Part shown: piece by piece, positions 38,043 to 45,798 of the stretch | Layout: each line of letters starts with the position of its first letter | Position numbering within the stretch: the stretch's first letter is position 1 | Source: Bacillota bacterium | GTDB taxonomy: Bacteria > Bacillota > Limnochordia > Darwinibacteriales > Darwinibacteriaceae | DNA: 64,000 nt | Direction: 5' to 3' | NCBI GenBank assembly: GCA_012840725.1 | Contig: DURQ01000092.1 | Span: forward strand, 1 to 64,000 | The notes under the pieces: generated by a model | Database searches by the model: none | Told to the model about the DNA's origin: nothing | The model's input: only the letters and a program-made list of their open reading frames with translations | Translations under genes and position numbers: made by a program

Positions 38043-38448
38043 TTCTCTCACCCATCCCCAAGTCTCGCTTAGTGAAAGACCCAGGAAGCAGCGTCTGCAG
38101 CGAGGTCTGCACCATTTCTCCTTTGAGGTTGCCCAGGTAGATGGGCATCTCCGGATCGAAGAATTCAGCCATCACCTGGCGGCAGACGCCGCAGGGAGGT
38201 ACAGGCTGCTCGGTATCGGCCACGACAGCTAAGGCCGTGAAATGCCTTGTTCCTTCTGACAGCGCCTTGAAAATGGCGGTCCGCTCCGCACAGTTCGTGG
38301 GGCTGAAGGCGGCATTCTCGATATTGCAGCCGAGGTACACCTGTCCATCTGCAGCCAGCAGGGCCGCTCCGACCTTAAAGTTGGAATAGGGGACGTACGC
38401 CATTTCCCTTGCCTTGATGGCCAGTTCCATCAGTTCTCTTCCTGTCAT
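38035..38448 (-). CDS. cdd: Cytidine deaminase
   Basis: Homotetrameric zinc enzyme deaminating cytidine and deoxycytidine in pyrimidine salvage. The zinc and catalytic motifs are NCAERTAIFKA (Cys and catalytic Glu) and PCGVCRQV (two Cys). The start YVPYSNFKVGAALL is typical. ATG at 38448 (137 residues) has AAGGTG nine bases upstream; the frame open to 38538 reads into the previous gene and has no conserved residues. It overlaps era by eight bases. Confidence 0.96.
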   Translation of the reverse strand: MTGRELMELAIKAREMAYVPYSNFKVGAALLAADGQVYLGCNIENAAFSPTNCAERTAIFKALSEGTRHFTALAVVADTEQPVPPCGVCRQVMAEFFDPEMPIYLGNLKGEMVQTSLQTLLPGSFTKRDLGMGERND

Positions 38449-38465
38449 CTGTGAGCACACCTTCC

Positions 38466-39137
38466 CTAAGCGATCATCCGCAGAAAGAACAGGGCCACAG
38501 AACACCCAATCAAGGCGCCTGTGACCACTTCCCACCAACTGTGCAGCCTGCCTTCCACCCTGCTCTGGGCGACCAGGAGGGCTAAGGCAAGACCAGCTAA
38601 CGCGGCAAACCCTCCGCTGACTTCCCAGATAGCTGCAGCTAGGGCAAAGGCAGCCGCCGCATGCAGCGAAGGCCGGGAGCCCTGCCGAAGTGCCCGCCAG
38701 CCAACAGCGACCGTGGCCGCGGCTGCCAGGACCAGCACGATCATATAAGGCTCTGGAACCGGACGGATGAGCAGCTGATCAAGGCGGAGCAGATAGTCGA
38801 TGAACACCAAATAGCCGACAGCTGCTGCGGCAAGGGCCGTAACCAAGACCCCTCCAGCGGCGATCTTCTTCACCGTTCCAGCGAGGGGATGGTAAGCGGG
38901 CTGGATCAGATCCACCATCCGTTCAACGGCTGTGTTGAACAGCTCCGCAGCAAAAACCATACCGATGGCGAAAACTAAAGCGATCACTTCAAGACGGCTT
39001 GCGCCCAGGACTGCGGCGAGGAGAACAACCAAAAGGCCGAGGAGAACATGGATGCGCATGTTCCGTTCCGAGCGCACCACGAAGGCGACGCCTTCCAACG
39101 CGTCGCTGAAGCTCATCCAGATGCTTCGCTGCCTCAC
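38466..39137 (-). CDS. DgkA-PAP2 fusion: undecaprenol kinase-like plus phosphatase-like membrane protein
   Basis: Integral membrane protein of about 223 residues. The N-terminal half is a diacylglycerol/undecaprenol kinase domain with three helices and the signature ELFNTAVERMVDLIQ (active-site E, N and E near 67-74). The C-terminal half carries PAP2 phosphatase motifs: RPSLHAA, a variant of PSGH, and SRVEGRLHSWWE, a variant of SRx5Hx3D. The site expected to be Lys-Asp in the kinase (VKK near 92) has lysine instead of aspartate. The best start is GTG at 39137, with GGGAGAG seven bases upstream; a TTG lies at 39143. It sits between ybeY and cdd, where a plain dgkA is found in B. subtilis. A role in undecaprenyl phosphate recycling is inferred. 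Confidence 0.88.
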   Translation of the reverse strand: MRQRSIWMSFSDALEGVAFVVRSERNMRIHVLLGLLVVLLAAVLGASRLEVIALVFAIGMVFAAELFNTAVERMVDLIQPAYHPLAGTVKKIAAGGVLVTALAAAAVGYLVFIDYLLRLDQLLIRPVPEPYMIVLVLAAAATVAVGWRALRQGSRPSLHAAAAFALAAAIWEVSGGFAALAGLALALLVAQSRVEGRLHSWWEVVTGALIGCSVALFFLRMIA

Positions 39138-39139
39138 CG

Positions 39140-39604
39140 TCAATCTCTCCCTAAGCCCAGCTCCTTGAGGACACTCTCTTCCAGAGCCCGCATCTCCTGC
39201 TCTTCCTCTGGGGTCTCGTGGTCGTGGCCCATGAGGTGGAAAAACCCGTGTACGGCGAGGAAGAGCACTTCCCGCTCCAGGGAATGGCCGTACTCTGCAG
39301 CCTGCTCCTCAGCCCGTTCCAGGGAGATGACAATATCACCTAACAGGCGAGGCAGGCCTTCCGCTTGGCCGAACTCTCCGTCGTCTTCATCTTGAGGAAA
39401 GGACAGGACGTCGGTAGGCGCTGCAATCCCCCGGTATTGAGTATTCAGGTCCGCGATGGTGCTGTCGTCGACAAAGGAGATACTCACTTCCCACGGGTCC
39501 TGCAGCTGCTTGATATCGGCAGCCAGGCGAAACGCCCTGCGGATCAGCTCCTCAAATCTGGTGGTATCTTCCTGCGGCAGGTCACTGCTGAACAGTATTT
39601 CCAT
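39140..39604 (-). CDS. ybeY: Endoribonuclease YbeY
   Basis: Zinc-dependent single-strand endoribonuclease for 16S rRNA 3' end maturation and 70S quality control. The zinc motif HGFFHLMGHDH is intact near residues 123-133, and the preceding PTDVLSFPQDE and LGDIVISLERA are family marks. It has 154 residues. It overlaps the end of pgpH by 23 bases, which suggests coupled translation. The neighbour era works on the same rRNA end. Confidence 0.96.
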   Translation of the reverse strand: MEILFSSDLPQEDTTRFEELIRRAFRLAADIKQLQDPWEVSISFVDDSTIADLNTQYRGIAAPTDVLSFPQDEDDGEFGQAEGLPRLLGDIVISLERAEEQAAEYGHSLEREVLFLAVHGFFHLMGHDHETPEEEQEMRALEESVLKELGLGRD

Positions 39605-41759
39605 TCTTCGTCTTCTTCCCCTCGATCTCTTCCTTGGTGATCTTGTCCGGGTACTCCACCCGGGTATGGAACATGCCCATGATCACCTTTGAAAAGGCAC
39701 TAGCGATCCGATCCATATCCTGGAAGGTCAGGTCGCTCTCATCCAGTTCGCCCGAGTTGAGACGGTCCTTGATGATCTTGCGCACCAGACCCTCAATCTT
39801 GCCGGGAGTGGGTTTCGACAGTGATCGCGTAGCCGCCTCCACGGCATCAGCCAGCGAGACGATGGCCACTTCCTTGCCCTGGGGCTTAGGTCCGGGGTAG
39901 CGGAAATCCTTCTCTTCCACTGAGCCGTCTTCACTGGCCTCTGTGGCCCGGTGATAGAAGAAACGCACTAGATCGGTCCCGTGGTGCTGGGCGATGAACT
40001 GGGTGACAACATCGGGTAGTTTGTACTCTCCAGCCAGCTCAAGGCCGTCTTTGACATGGGACGTGACGATCAGTGTGGAGAGTGACGGAGCGATCTTGTC
40101 GTGGGGGTTGTCCTTCCCCACTTGATTCTCCACGAAAAAGTACGGGCGCTTCAGTTTACCGATGTCATGGTAAAAAGCCCCAACCCGCGCCAGCAGACCA
40201 TCGCCCCCCACCGCCTCTGCTGCCGCCTCTGCCAGATTGCCCACCAAGATACTGTGATGGTAGGTTCCGGGGGCCTCCAACATAAGCCTGCGCAGGAGCG
40301 GATGGTTGGGGTTGGACAACTCGAGCAAGCGGATGGGTGATGTGATCTTGAAAGCACTCTCCAGATATGGCAGAACGCCGATGGCAACGATCGAGGCCAG
40401 AACGCCGCTGATCAGTCCCAGATAGCTCTGGAGTGCGAGGCTGCTGTTTCCGGCGGCCAGACCGAGCGCCAGCATGAGCAGGACATTCACGCCGCCCACG
40501 ATGAACCCGGCGCGCATCAGATCGCCGCGCTGGCTGACTTTTGAGACACTCAGCACAGCGGTGAGTCCACCAACCAAGGCCAAGATACTCACCGGCCACA
40601 TGAAGTGACTGATGGCACCGAGCAGAACAGCAGTCACTACGGCGGCGATGCCCCCCACCCGGGCATCAATGAGCAGGGTGAGCAGCAGGCCGACTAGAGC
40701 TGAGGGGTTGAGATAGACAGCCTCCGGCCAAGCCAGAAGACTGAACAGGCGCCCGAGCAGCAGGACCGTGACCGTAACTGCACCCAGAAGGCCCAGAAGG
40801 CCTATGTTCTTCAGGACCGGCGATTGGTTCTGGAACAGGTAGGCCCCAAGCAGGGCAGCCATGGCCAGGACAAGTAGGGTCCGTCCAGCCAGGGCAGCAT
40901 AGTCGCGCCCGGTCTTGAGGAGCCCGAGATCGCGCATGAGGATCAGATGCTCCGGCCTTACCACATCACCTTTGCGAACAATAATCTCGCCCTGCATGAT
41001 CTGTACGGGCTGCACGGCCTGGACGGCCTTCTCCCGGGCTTCGTTAACCTTTTCAGTGTCGAGCACCAGGTTGGGCTGGATAAGCTGCCTGCCCAGGACT
41101 ATGGCCGTCTGCTCCAGATCATCGCGCAGGCCCGCCCTCTTCACGCTCTCTTCAAAACCGTCCCTGGCGTCTCTCAGACCGTCCTGGCTGATGCGCTGCT
41201 CCATGGCCGCCAGGACAAGATCGGCTGTGATCTGAGCAAACTGGTCAAACTCGACCAAAGACAAAGAAACGACCGCTTCCAGGTCCCGCTGGGGGATCTC
41301 GATCTGCCAATCCCTGATCAGGCGGCGGTCGATCTCGGAAATGGTCAGGCGTTCAGGCTGGACATCTCCTTCTTCCCCTTCCTCGGGCGCTGTGCCCTGC
41401 CGAAGAAGGTTGAGCACTCCAGTGACATCCTCCTCAACCCGCATCACTGCTGCCGGGTTGATCTGGTAATAATTCGGGTCGTCGCTCACAGACAGCAGTG
41501 CCTGTCGCGCCGCTTCTTCCTTAAGGCGCTCAGTTTCCACGGAGTTGACAGCAGTGATCGGTGCGACAATGTCCTGCTTGGCAACTTCCCCCACGTCAAT
41601 CTGAATCTCGGCAGGCAGGGCATCGACCAGCAAAATGGCCAGCACAACGGCTAAGATCAGCCCGCTCAAGATCCACCTGCTGAGTGCCGTTTCCCGCACT
41701 CTCTCCCGCAGGGTCTGAAGCAGAGCCTGCCCGCTCCTGCCTTTTATCTTCCGTTTCAC
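39582..41759 (-). CDS. pgpH: Cyclic-di-AMP phosphodiesterase PgpH (7TM-HD)
   Basis: Membrane phosphodiesterase that breaks c-di-AMP to pApA. An N-terminal helix (about 25-45) leads into a large extracellular 7TMR-HDED domain (about 50-300). Seven transmembrane helices follow (about 305-485), then a cytosolic HD domain with YHHSILVGNLAEAAAEA and AFYHDIGKLKRPYFFVENQ. HGTDLVRFFYH and VSLADAVEAATRSL supply further ligands. It has 725 residues with a GTG start behind AGGAGG. The HD residues look complete, so activity is likely. A c-di-AMP synthase is not in the window. Confidence 0.95.
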   Translation of the reverse strand: MKRKIKGRSGQALLQTLRERVRETALSRWILSGLILAVVLAILLVDALPAEIQIDVGEVAKQDIVAPITAVNSVETERLKEEAARQALLSVSDDPNYYQINPAAVMRVEEDVTGVLNLLRQGTAPEEGEEGDVQPERLTISEIDRRLIRDWQIEIPQRDLEAVVSLSLVEFDQFAQITADLVLAAMEQRISQDGLRDARDGFEESVKRAGLRDDLEQTAIVLGRQLIQPNLVLDTEKVNEAREKAVQAVQPVQIMQGEIIVRKGDVVRPEHLILMRDLGLLKTGRDYAALAGRTLLVLAMAALLGAYLFQNQSPVLKNIGLLGLLGAVTVTVLLLGRLFSLLAWPEAVYLNPSALVGLLLTLLIDARVGGIAAVVTAVLLGAISHFMWPVSILALVGGLTAVLSVSKVSQRGDLMRAGFIVGGVNVLLMLALGLAAGNSSLALQSYLGLISGVLASIVAIGVLPYLESAFKITSPIRLLELSNPNHPLLRRLMLEAPGTYHHSILVGNLAEAAAEAVGGDGLLARVGAFYHDIGKLKRPYFFVENQVGKDNPHDKIAPSLSTLIVTSHVKDGLELAGEYKLPDVVTQFIAQHHGTDLVRFFYHRATEASEDGSVEEKDFRYPGPKPQGKEVAIVSLADAVEAATRSLSKPTPGKIEGLVRKIIKDRLNSGELDESDLTFQDMDRIASAFSKVIMGMFHTRVEYPDKITKEEIEGKKTKNGNTVQQ

Positions 41760-41769
41760 GATTAGCCTC

Positions 41770-42726
41770 CTAGGACTGCAGTTTGCCAGCTCCTTCGTCG
41801 TGAGCTTCGTAGGCTTTGATGATCCTCTGTACTAACGGGTGGCGGACGACGTCGGCCTCACCCAGAGAACAAAAGGCGATGCCCTCTACACCGCGCAGAA
41901 TCCTCTGGACCTCGATGAGCCCTGAAGTCTTATCCTTGGGCAGGTCCACCTGAGTGATATCCCCTGTGATCACTGCTTTGGAGCCGAAGCCCAGACGGGT
42001 GAGGAACATCTTCATCTGTTCAGGTGTGCAGTTCTGCGCCTCATCCAGGATGATGAAGCTGTCATCTAGAGTACGCCCGCGCATGTAGGCAAGCGGCGCT
42101 ATCTCGATGATTCCCTTCTCACGGTACTTCGAATAGGTATCATGGCCCAAGATATCAAACAGAGCATCGTAGAGCGGCCGCAGATAGGGATCAACCTTGT
42201 CCTGCAGATCCCCAGGCAGAAACCCGAGGTGTTCACCTGCCTCCACTGCTGGACGCGTCAAGATGAGGCGCTCCACTTCTTTGCGCTTCAGGCAGGCGAC
42301 CGCATGGGCCATGGCTAGGTAGGTCTTGCCGGTTCCTGCCGGGCCGATGCTGAAGACGATGTCGTGAGAGGCCATCGCGGCAATGTACCGCTTCTGTCCA
42401 GCTGTTTTCGGACGGATTCTGTGGCCTCGATGGGTAACCACCACCAACCCAGAGTTGAGGTCCTGAGGAGCAGACCCCCCGTTGTTGCTCATCTTGATAG
42501 CATAGTAGACATCGTGATTGGTGAGGCTGGAACCGAGCTCAGCCATGCTCTCCAGAGCAACCTTCACTTTGGCGACGGCCTCATCGGAACCATTGATGAT
42601 CAGATCAAGCCCTCTGGCCACGATTTTGACATCGAAAGCCTCCTCGAGCAGCCTGAGGTACTCATCCCGCTTGCCGCTTAGAGCTTGAGCCTGATCATTA
42701 TCTCGAAGGCGCAGTATCTGACTCAA
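41770..42726 (-). CDS. phoH: PhoH-like ATPase
   Basis: PhoH family P-loop protein with an RNA-binding-like N-terminal domain; it is usually coded next to pgpH and ybeY and linked to RNA metabolism. Walker A is GPAGTGKTYLAMAHAV, Walker B SFIILDEAQNCTPEQMKMFLTRLGFGSK. The frame is open to 42774, but that would start inside the -10 box of its promoter. The next in-frame start is TTG at 42726, with AAAGGA 11 bases upstream, giving 318 residues, the usual length. It lies directly before pgpH. Confidence 0.93.
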   Translation of the reverse strand: MSQILRLRDNDQAQALSGKRDEYLRLLEEAFDVKIVARGLDLIINGSDEAVAKVKVALESMAELGSSLTNHDVYYAIKMSNNGGSAPQDLNSGLVVVTHRGHRIRPKTAGQKRYIAAMASHDIVFSIGPAGTGKTYLAMAHAVACLKRKEVERLILTRPAVEAGEHLGFLPGDLQDKVDPYLRPLYDALFDILGHDTYSKYREKGIIEIAPLAYMRGRTLDDSFIILDEAQNCTPEQMKMFLTRLGFGSKAVITGDITQVDLPKDKTSGLIEVQRILRGVEGIAFCSLGEADVVRHPLVQRIIKAYEAHDEGAGKLQS

Positions 42727-42763
42727 TACATCAACCGTCCTTTGTTTGTCTCTGTATGCACTT

Positions 42764-42792
42764 ATTATAAGCAAAACGGCTCAAAAGTGCAA
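42764..42792 (-). promoter_or_regulatory. Sigma-A-like promoter of phoH
   Basis: A perfect TATAAT (42769-42764) and a weak TTGCAC (42792-42787) are 17 bases apart on the minus strand. It lies in the 20-base gap between yqfD and phoH and fixes the phoH start downstream. Confidence 0.65.
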
Positions 42793-42793
42793 A

Positions 42794-43975
42794 CTATTGC
42801 CCCGAAAATCGCCCGATGTCCTCCAGGACCTCAACCCGGACAGTGACCCTGATCCCGTTGCCATCCGCCAGGTTTTCCACCGCACGTTTTTCGACAAGCA
42901 CCCTCTCGCGGTCAACCCCCTGGGCCAGCAGACTCTCCCAAGCAAGCTCGTAGGCGTTCTGCTCCGCTTCCGCGGCTGGAACCGGCACCGTCTCCCATTC
43001 CACTTCTTCGTAGTCAAGGCGCGTCCAGCTCACGGGGGCCATGGCGGTTCCCAGGTAAAGCTGCCAGGTCCTGGATGTCACGAGGTGGTTTTCGCGCGGC
43101 AGGGAACGGCCGATAGGAACGGTCAGCGGCCCGACTGTGAGCAGGTATCGGCTGCGGCGCCGGCCCGTTCGCAGGGGTTCCCAGCGAACCAGGCTGGCCT
43201 CGCCAACAGCCTCGTACCACACCCTGGCTTTGACGATTCCGCGGGCCGCACCGTACTGTCTGCGGCCTTGGTGATCGTAGTACATCCCAGATATGAGCAG
43301 ATCGTCTTTTCGGACCGTGTCACCTTCGCGGATCTGGGCCGTGCCCTGCAGGACCAACAGCTCGGTCACGAGGCCATCCTGTTTGGCATAGATGTGGCCA
43401 GCCCGCTGCTCGCCCGACTCGGCTTCGTCCCGCTCCACCACGTGGACCTCCACCCTTACACCGCGGTTTTTCACCTGCACCCAAACCAGATCGGGGAGGC
43501 TCTCCAGCAGCTTTCGCTCAATGCGGGCAGGGTCCAGGGAACTCCTGGGAATACCCATACGCAGTCCAGCATCCTCCACTGCAGTCTTGATTGCCTCAAC
43601 CGCCAAAGCCTGGTTTCCAAAAACCTGGACAAACCACACGAAGTTGGCCAGGTAGAAGACGGCCAGCACAGCCAGGCCGAGCCCCACCCCGAGGAAGCTT
43701 CGCCGCCTGAACCGGCGAAGCACGAAGGGCAGCCCGTGGCGGTCCAGGACCGATACGCTGATGCGGGGGCCGTTCACCGCTTCCCTGAGAAGGGGCCGCA
43801 GGAGGCGGAAATCCCGAGCAGCCATCCTCACCAGAACCACATCACTGGTAAGGCGCTCCACTCTGAAAAGGGCAACGCCGACCTGAGACGCCCTGTTTAG
43901 GAGACGTTCTATGCCTGCGCCGCGCAGGCGGACGGTTAGGTACCCCTGCCACCAGAGCCACAAGAGCTGTGTCAT
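42794..43975 (-). CDS. yqfD: Sporulation protein YqfD
   Basis: Membrane protein of the YqfD family found in spore formers and made in the mother cell in Bacillus. The N-terminal half (about 1-90) is followed by one transmembrane helix (about 95-115, FLGVGLGLAVLAVFYLANFVWF), then a long extracytoplasmic domain with a FtsQ/POTRA-like strand set (GNQALAVEAIKTAVEDAGLRMGIPRSSLDPARIERKL). It has 393 residues. ATG overlaps the yqfC stop by four bases. Its molecular role is not known. Confidence 0.93.
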   Translation of the reverse strand: MTQLLWLWWQGYLTVRLRGAGIERLLNRASQVGVALFRVERLTSDVVLVRMAARDFRLLRPLLREAVNGPRISVSVLDRHGLPFVLRRFRRRSFLGVGLGLAVLAVFYLANFVWFVQVFGNQALAVEAIKTAVEDAGLRMGIPRSSLDPARIERKLLESLPDLVWVQVKNRGVRVEVHVVERDEAESGEQRAGHIYAKQDGLVTELLVLQGTAQIREGDTVRKDDLLISGMYYDHQGRRQYGAARGIVKARVWYEAVGEASLVRWEPLRTGRRRSRYLLTVGPLTVPIGRSLPRENHLVTSRTWQLYLGTAMAPVSWTRLDYEEVEWETVPVPAAEAEQNAYELAWESLLAQGVDRERVLVEKRAVENLADGNGIRVTVRVEVLEDIGRFSGQ

Positions 43976-44250
43976 TTCAGCATCACCTGGCGTATCCGTC
44001 CGCGGATCTTGATCTCCTGGGCAGAAAAGAAGGCGATTTCCAGCTCCGAACCGCCCACCTCGATCAGTCCCTGCACCGCCCGGGTCTTGACACAGGCAGT
44101 TGAGTACTGGACCAAACCTTTGTGGTTAACGATCTTGACTTCGCTGTCTCCGAAGATGTGGATGACAGCTTGGTCCAAAACCACGCTGGGAGGCAGGTCC
44201 AGTGTCTCAGCAAACCTCCGTTTCAGCTTCTGGCGCACGGCTGGCCGCAT
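43972..44250 (-). CDS. yqfC: Sporulation protein YqfC
   Basis: A 92-residue YabP/YqfC family protein that always pairs with yqfD; known members are expressed in the mother cell. The family core reads LDLPPSVVLDQAVIHIFGDSEVKIVNHKGLVQYS and ends with EIKIRGRI. ATG at 44250 has GGGAGG six bases upstream; the frame open to 44271 includes that site and is rejected. A CATAACTT box at 44278-44271 may be part of a sigma-E type promoter. Confidence 0.93.
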   Translation of the reverse strand: MRPAVRQKLKRRFAETLDLPPSVVLDQAVIHIFGDSEVKIVNHKGLVQYSTACVKTRAVQGLIEVGGSELEIAFFSAQEIKIRGRIRQVMLK

Positions 44251-44321
44251 CGTCTTCCTCCCTTCGATCAAAGTTATGCATGAGAGGAAGAGTTAGACCG
44301 CAGAGGTGAGCGTGCAGCCAA

Positions 44322-44355
44322 ATGGGCACTGCTTCCTTACGGAAACAGTGCCCAT
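44322..44355 (-). terminator. Hairpin after the floA-linked membrane gene
   Basis: ATGGGCACTG and CAGTGCCCAT form a perfect 10-bp stem with a 14-base loop 15 bases past the stop. The minus-strand tail (TTTGGC) is a poor T tract, so termination may be partial or the stem may serve RNA stability. The gap to yqfC also holds the possible yqfC promoter. Confidence 0.55.
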
Positions 44356-44370
44356 CTCAGTCATCTCTCG

Positions 44371-44760
44371 TTAACGCCGGGGCCAGCGGCGCATGGCACG
44401 CGGCTCCCTGATGATCTCACTCATGACAATAGCTTCTGCAACTCGGGCCAGCTCAGGCGTTTCGCTGAAGCTCTCCACCGGTTCACTCCAGACTCTGGCG
44501 TTGAGCCTTTCCGAGCTGTCTTCCTCGGTCCATTCCTGGTGTTCTTCCTCTGTGCCTTCGCTGTCCCTGTCGGGCAGCGGTCCCTGCAGAGCGGCCACCG
44601 GCTCCCAAGCCTCGATTTCACTCTCCACATCGATCACCGGTTCGTGGGAAACCTCACCGGCCCAGCCGGCCCTTCTCACCCGCTCATCGGCAGCATTCTT
44701 CAACAACCTTCCAATCACAGCAATAATCAGGTAGATCAGCAGCCCTAATGCTCCACGCAT
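44371..44760 (-). CDS. Single-pass membrane protein with acidic tail, unknown function
   Basis: A 129-residue protein from ATG at 44760, with GGTGAG close upstream (alternative GTG at 44769). One N-terminal helix (about 4-20, LGLLIYLIIAVIGRLL) leads into a long polar, acidic tail (rich in Glu, Asp, Ser) ending in a basic RAMRRWPRR. No domain is recognised. Its reading frame starts 10 bases past the floA stop, so it is translated from the same message and may act at FloA membrane domains. B. subtilis yqfB sits at a comparable place but I see no clear similarity. Confidence 0.65.
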   Translation of the reverse strand: MRGALGLLIYLIIAVIGRLLKNAADERVRRAGWAGEVSHEPVIDVESEIEAWEPVAALQGPLPDRDSEGTEEEHQEWTEEDSSERLNARVWSEPVESFSETPELARVAEAIVMSEIIREPRAMRRWPRR

Positions 44761-44769
44761 GCTGCTCAC

Positions 44770-45771
44770 CTACCGCTCTTTCTGCTCACCGTGCTCGCCT
44801 GACTCCCGTTCTGAGGAGCGCCCGCTGATGGCCTCCCGCATGCGGGTATCCGCCAAGATGTTCTGCATCGAATAGTAATCCATGACACCCAGGTTACCTG
44901 CGCGCAGGGCCTCAGCGATCGCTTTTGGAATTTCGGCTTCAGCCTCAACAACCTTGGCCCGCATTTCTTGAGTGAAGGCTTTCATCTCCTGCTCACGGGC
45001 CTGTGCGGCAAAGCGCCGCTCGGCAGCCTTGGCTTGAGCGATGTTCTTGTCGGCGTCTGCCTGGTCCATCTGCAGGCGAGCACCGATGTTGCGGCCCACA
45101 TCCACGTCGGCAATATCAATCGAGAGGATTTCAAAGGCAGTGCCCGCATCGAGACCCTTGTCAAGGACCAGCTTGGAGATGGAATCCGGGTTCTCCAGCA
45201 CATCTGCGTGACTGCCGCTGGAACCAACGGAGGTTACAATGCCTTCGCCCACACGCGCGATGATGGTAGCCTCACCGGCGCCGCCGACCAGGCGGTCGAT
45301 GTTAGCCCGCACCGTAACCCGTGCTTTCACCTTGAGCTCGATACCGTCTTTGGCCACCGCCGAAATGAGCGGGGTCTCAATGACTTTCGGGTTCACGCTC
45401 ATTTGAACGGCTTCCAGCACGTTCCTGCCGGCCAGGTCGATGGCAGCAGCCCGTTCGAAGGAAATGGGGATATCGGCGCGGGTGGCAGCGATCAAGGCAT
45501 CGACTACATTGTCAACGTTACCGCCTGCCAGGTAGTGGGCCTCGAGTTTGTCAATGCTCGTTTCCACTCCGCCCTTCTGAGCCTTGATAAAGGGCAGAAT
45601 GATGCGGGCGGGCGGAACACGGCGCAGGCGCATCCCAACGAGACTCATCAGGCTGACCTTGACGCCTGCGGCGATGGCAGAGATCCACAGGCCAACAGGC
45701 ACGAAACTGAAGAAGATGGCCAGGAAAATGATGATCAGAAGCGGTATTATCCCGGCGAAAACGATACCCAT
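44770..45771 (-). CDS. floA: Flotillin-like protein FloA (YqfA)
   Basis: Membrane raft-organising protein of the FloA family. Two adjacent hydrophobic segments at the N-terminus (about 4-45, including [22 protein letters not shown]) form the hairpin anchor. An SPFH-like domain (about 70-220, [25 protein letters not shown]) and a coiled-coil region rich in Glu-Ala motifs (about 235-290, [22 protein letters not shown]) follow. It has 333 residues; ATG at 45771 has GGGAGG upstream. It follows nfeD, as floA/nfeD pairs usually do. Confidence 0.95.
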   Translation of the reverse strand: MGIVFAGIIPLLIIIFLAIFFSFVPVGLWISAIAAGVKVSLMSLVGMRLRRVPPARIILPFIKAQKGGVETSIDKLEAHYLAGGNVDNVVDALIAATRADIPISFERAAAIDLAGRNVLEAVQMSVNPKVIETPLISAVAKDGIELKVKARVTVRANIDRLVGGAGEATIIARVGEGIVTSVGSSGSHADVLENPDSISKLVLDKGLDAGTAFEILSIDIADVDVGRNIGARLQMDQADADKNIAQAKAAERRFAAQAREQEMKAFTQEMRAKVVEAEAEIPKAIAEALRAGNLGVMDYYSMQNILADTRMREAISGRSSERESGEHGEQKER

Positions 45772-45798
45772 CGTGCATCCTCCCTTTCTTTGTCAGTC

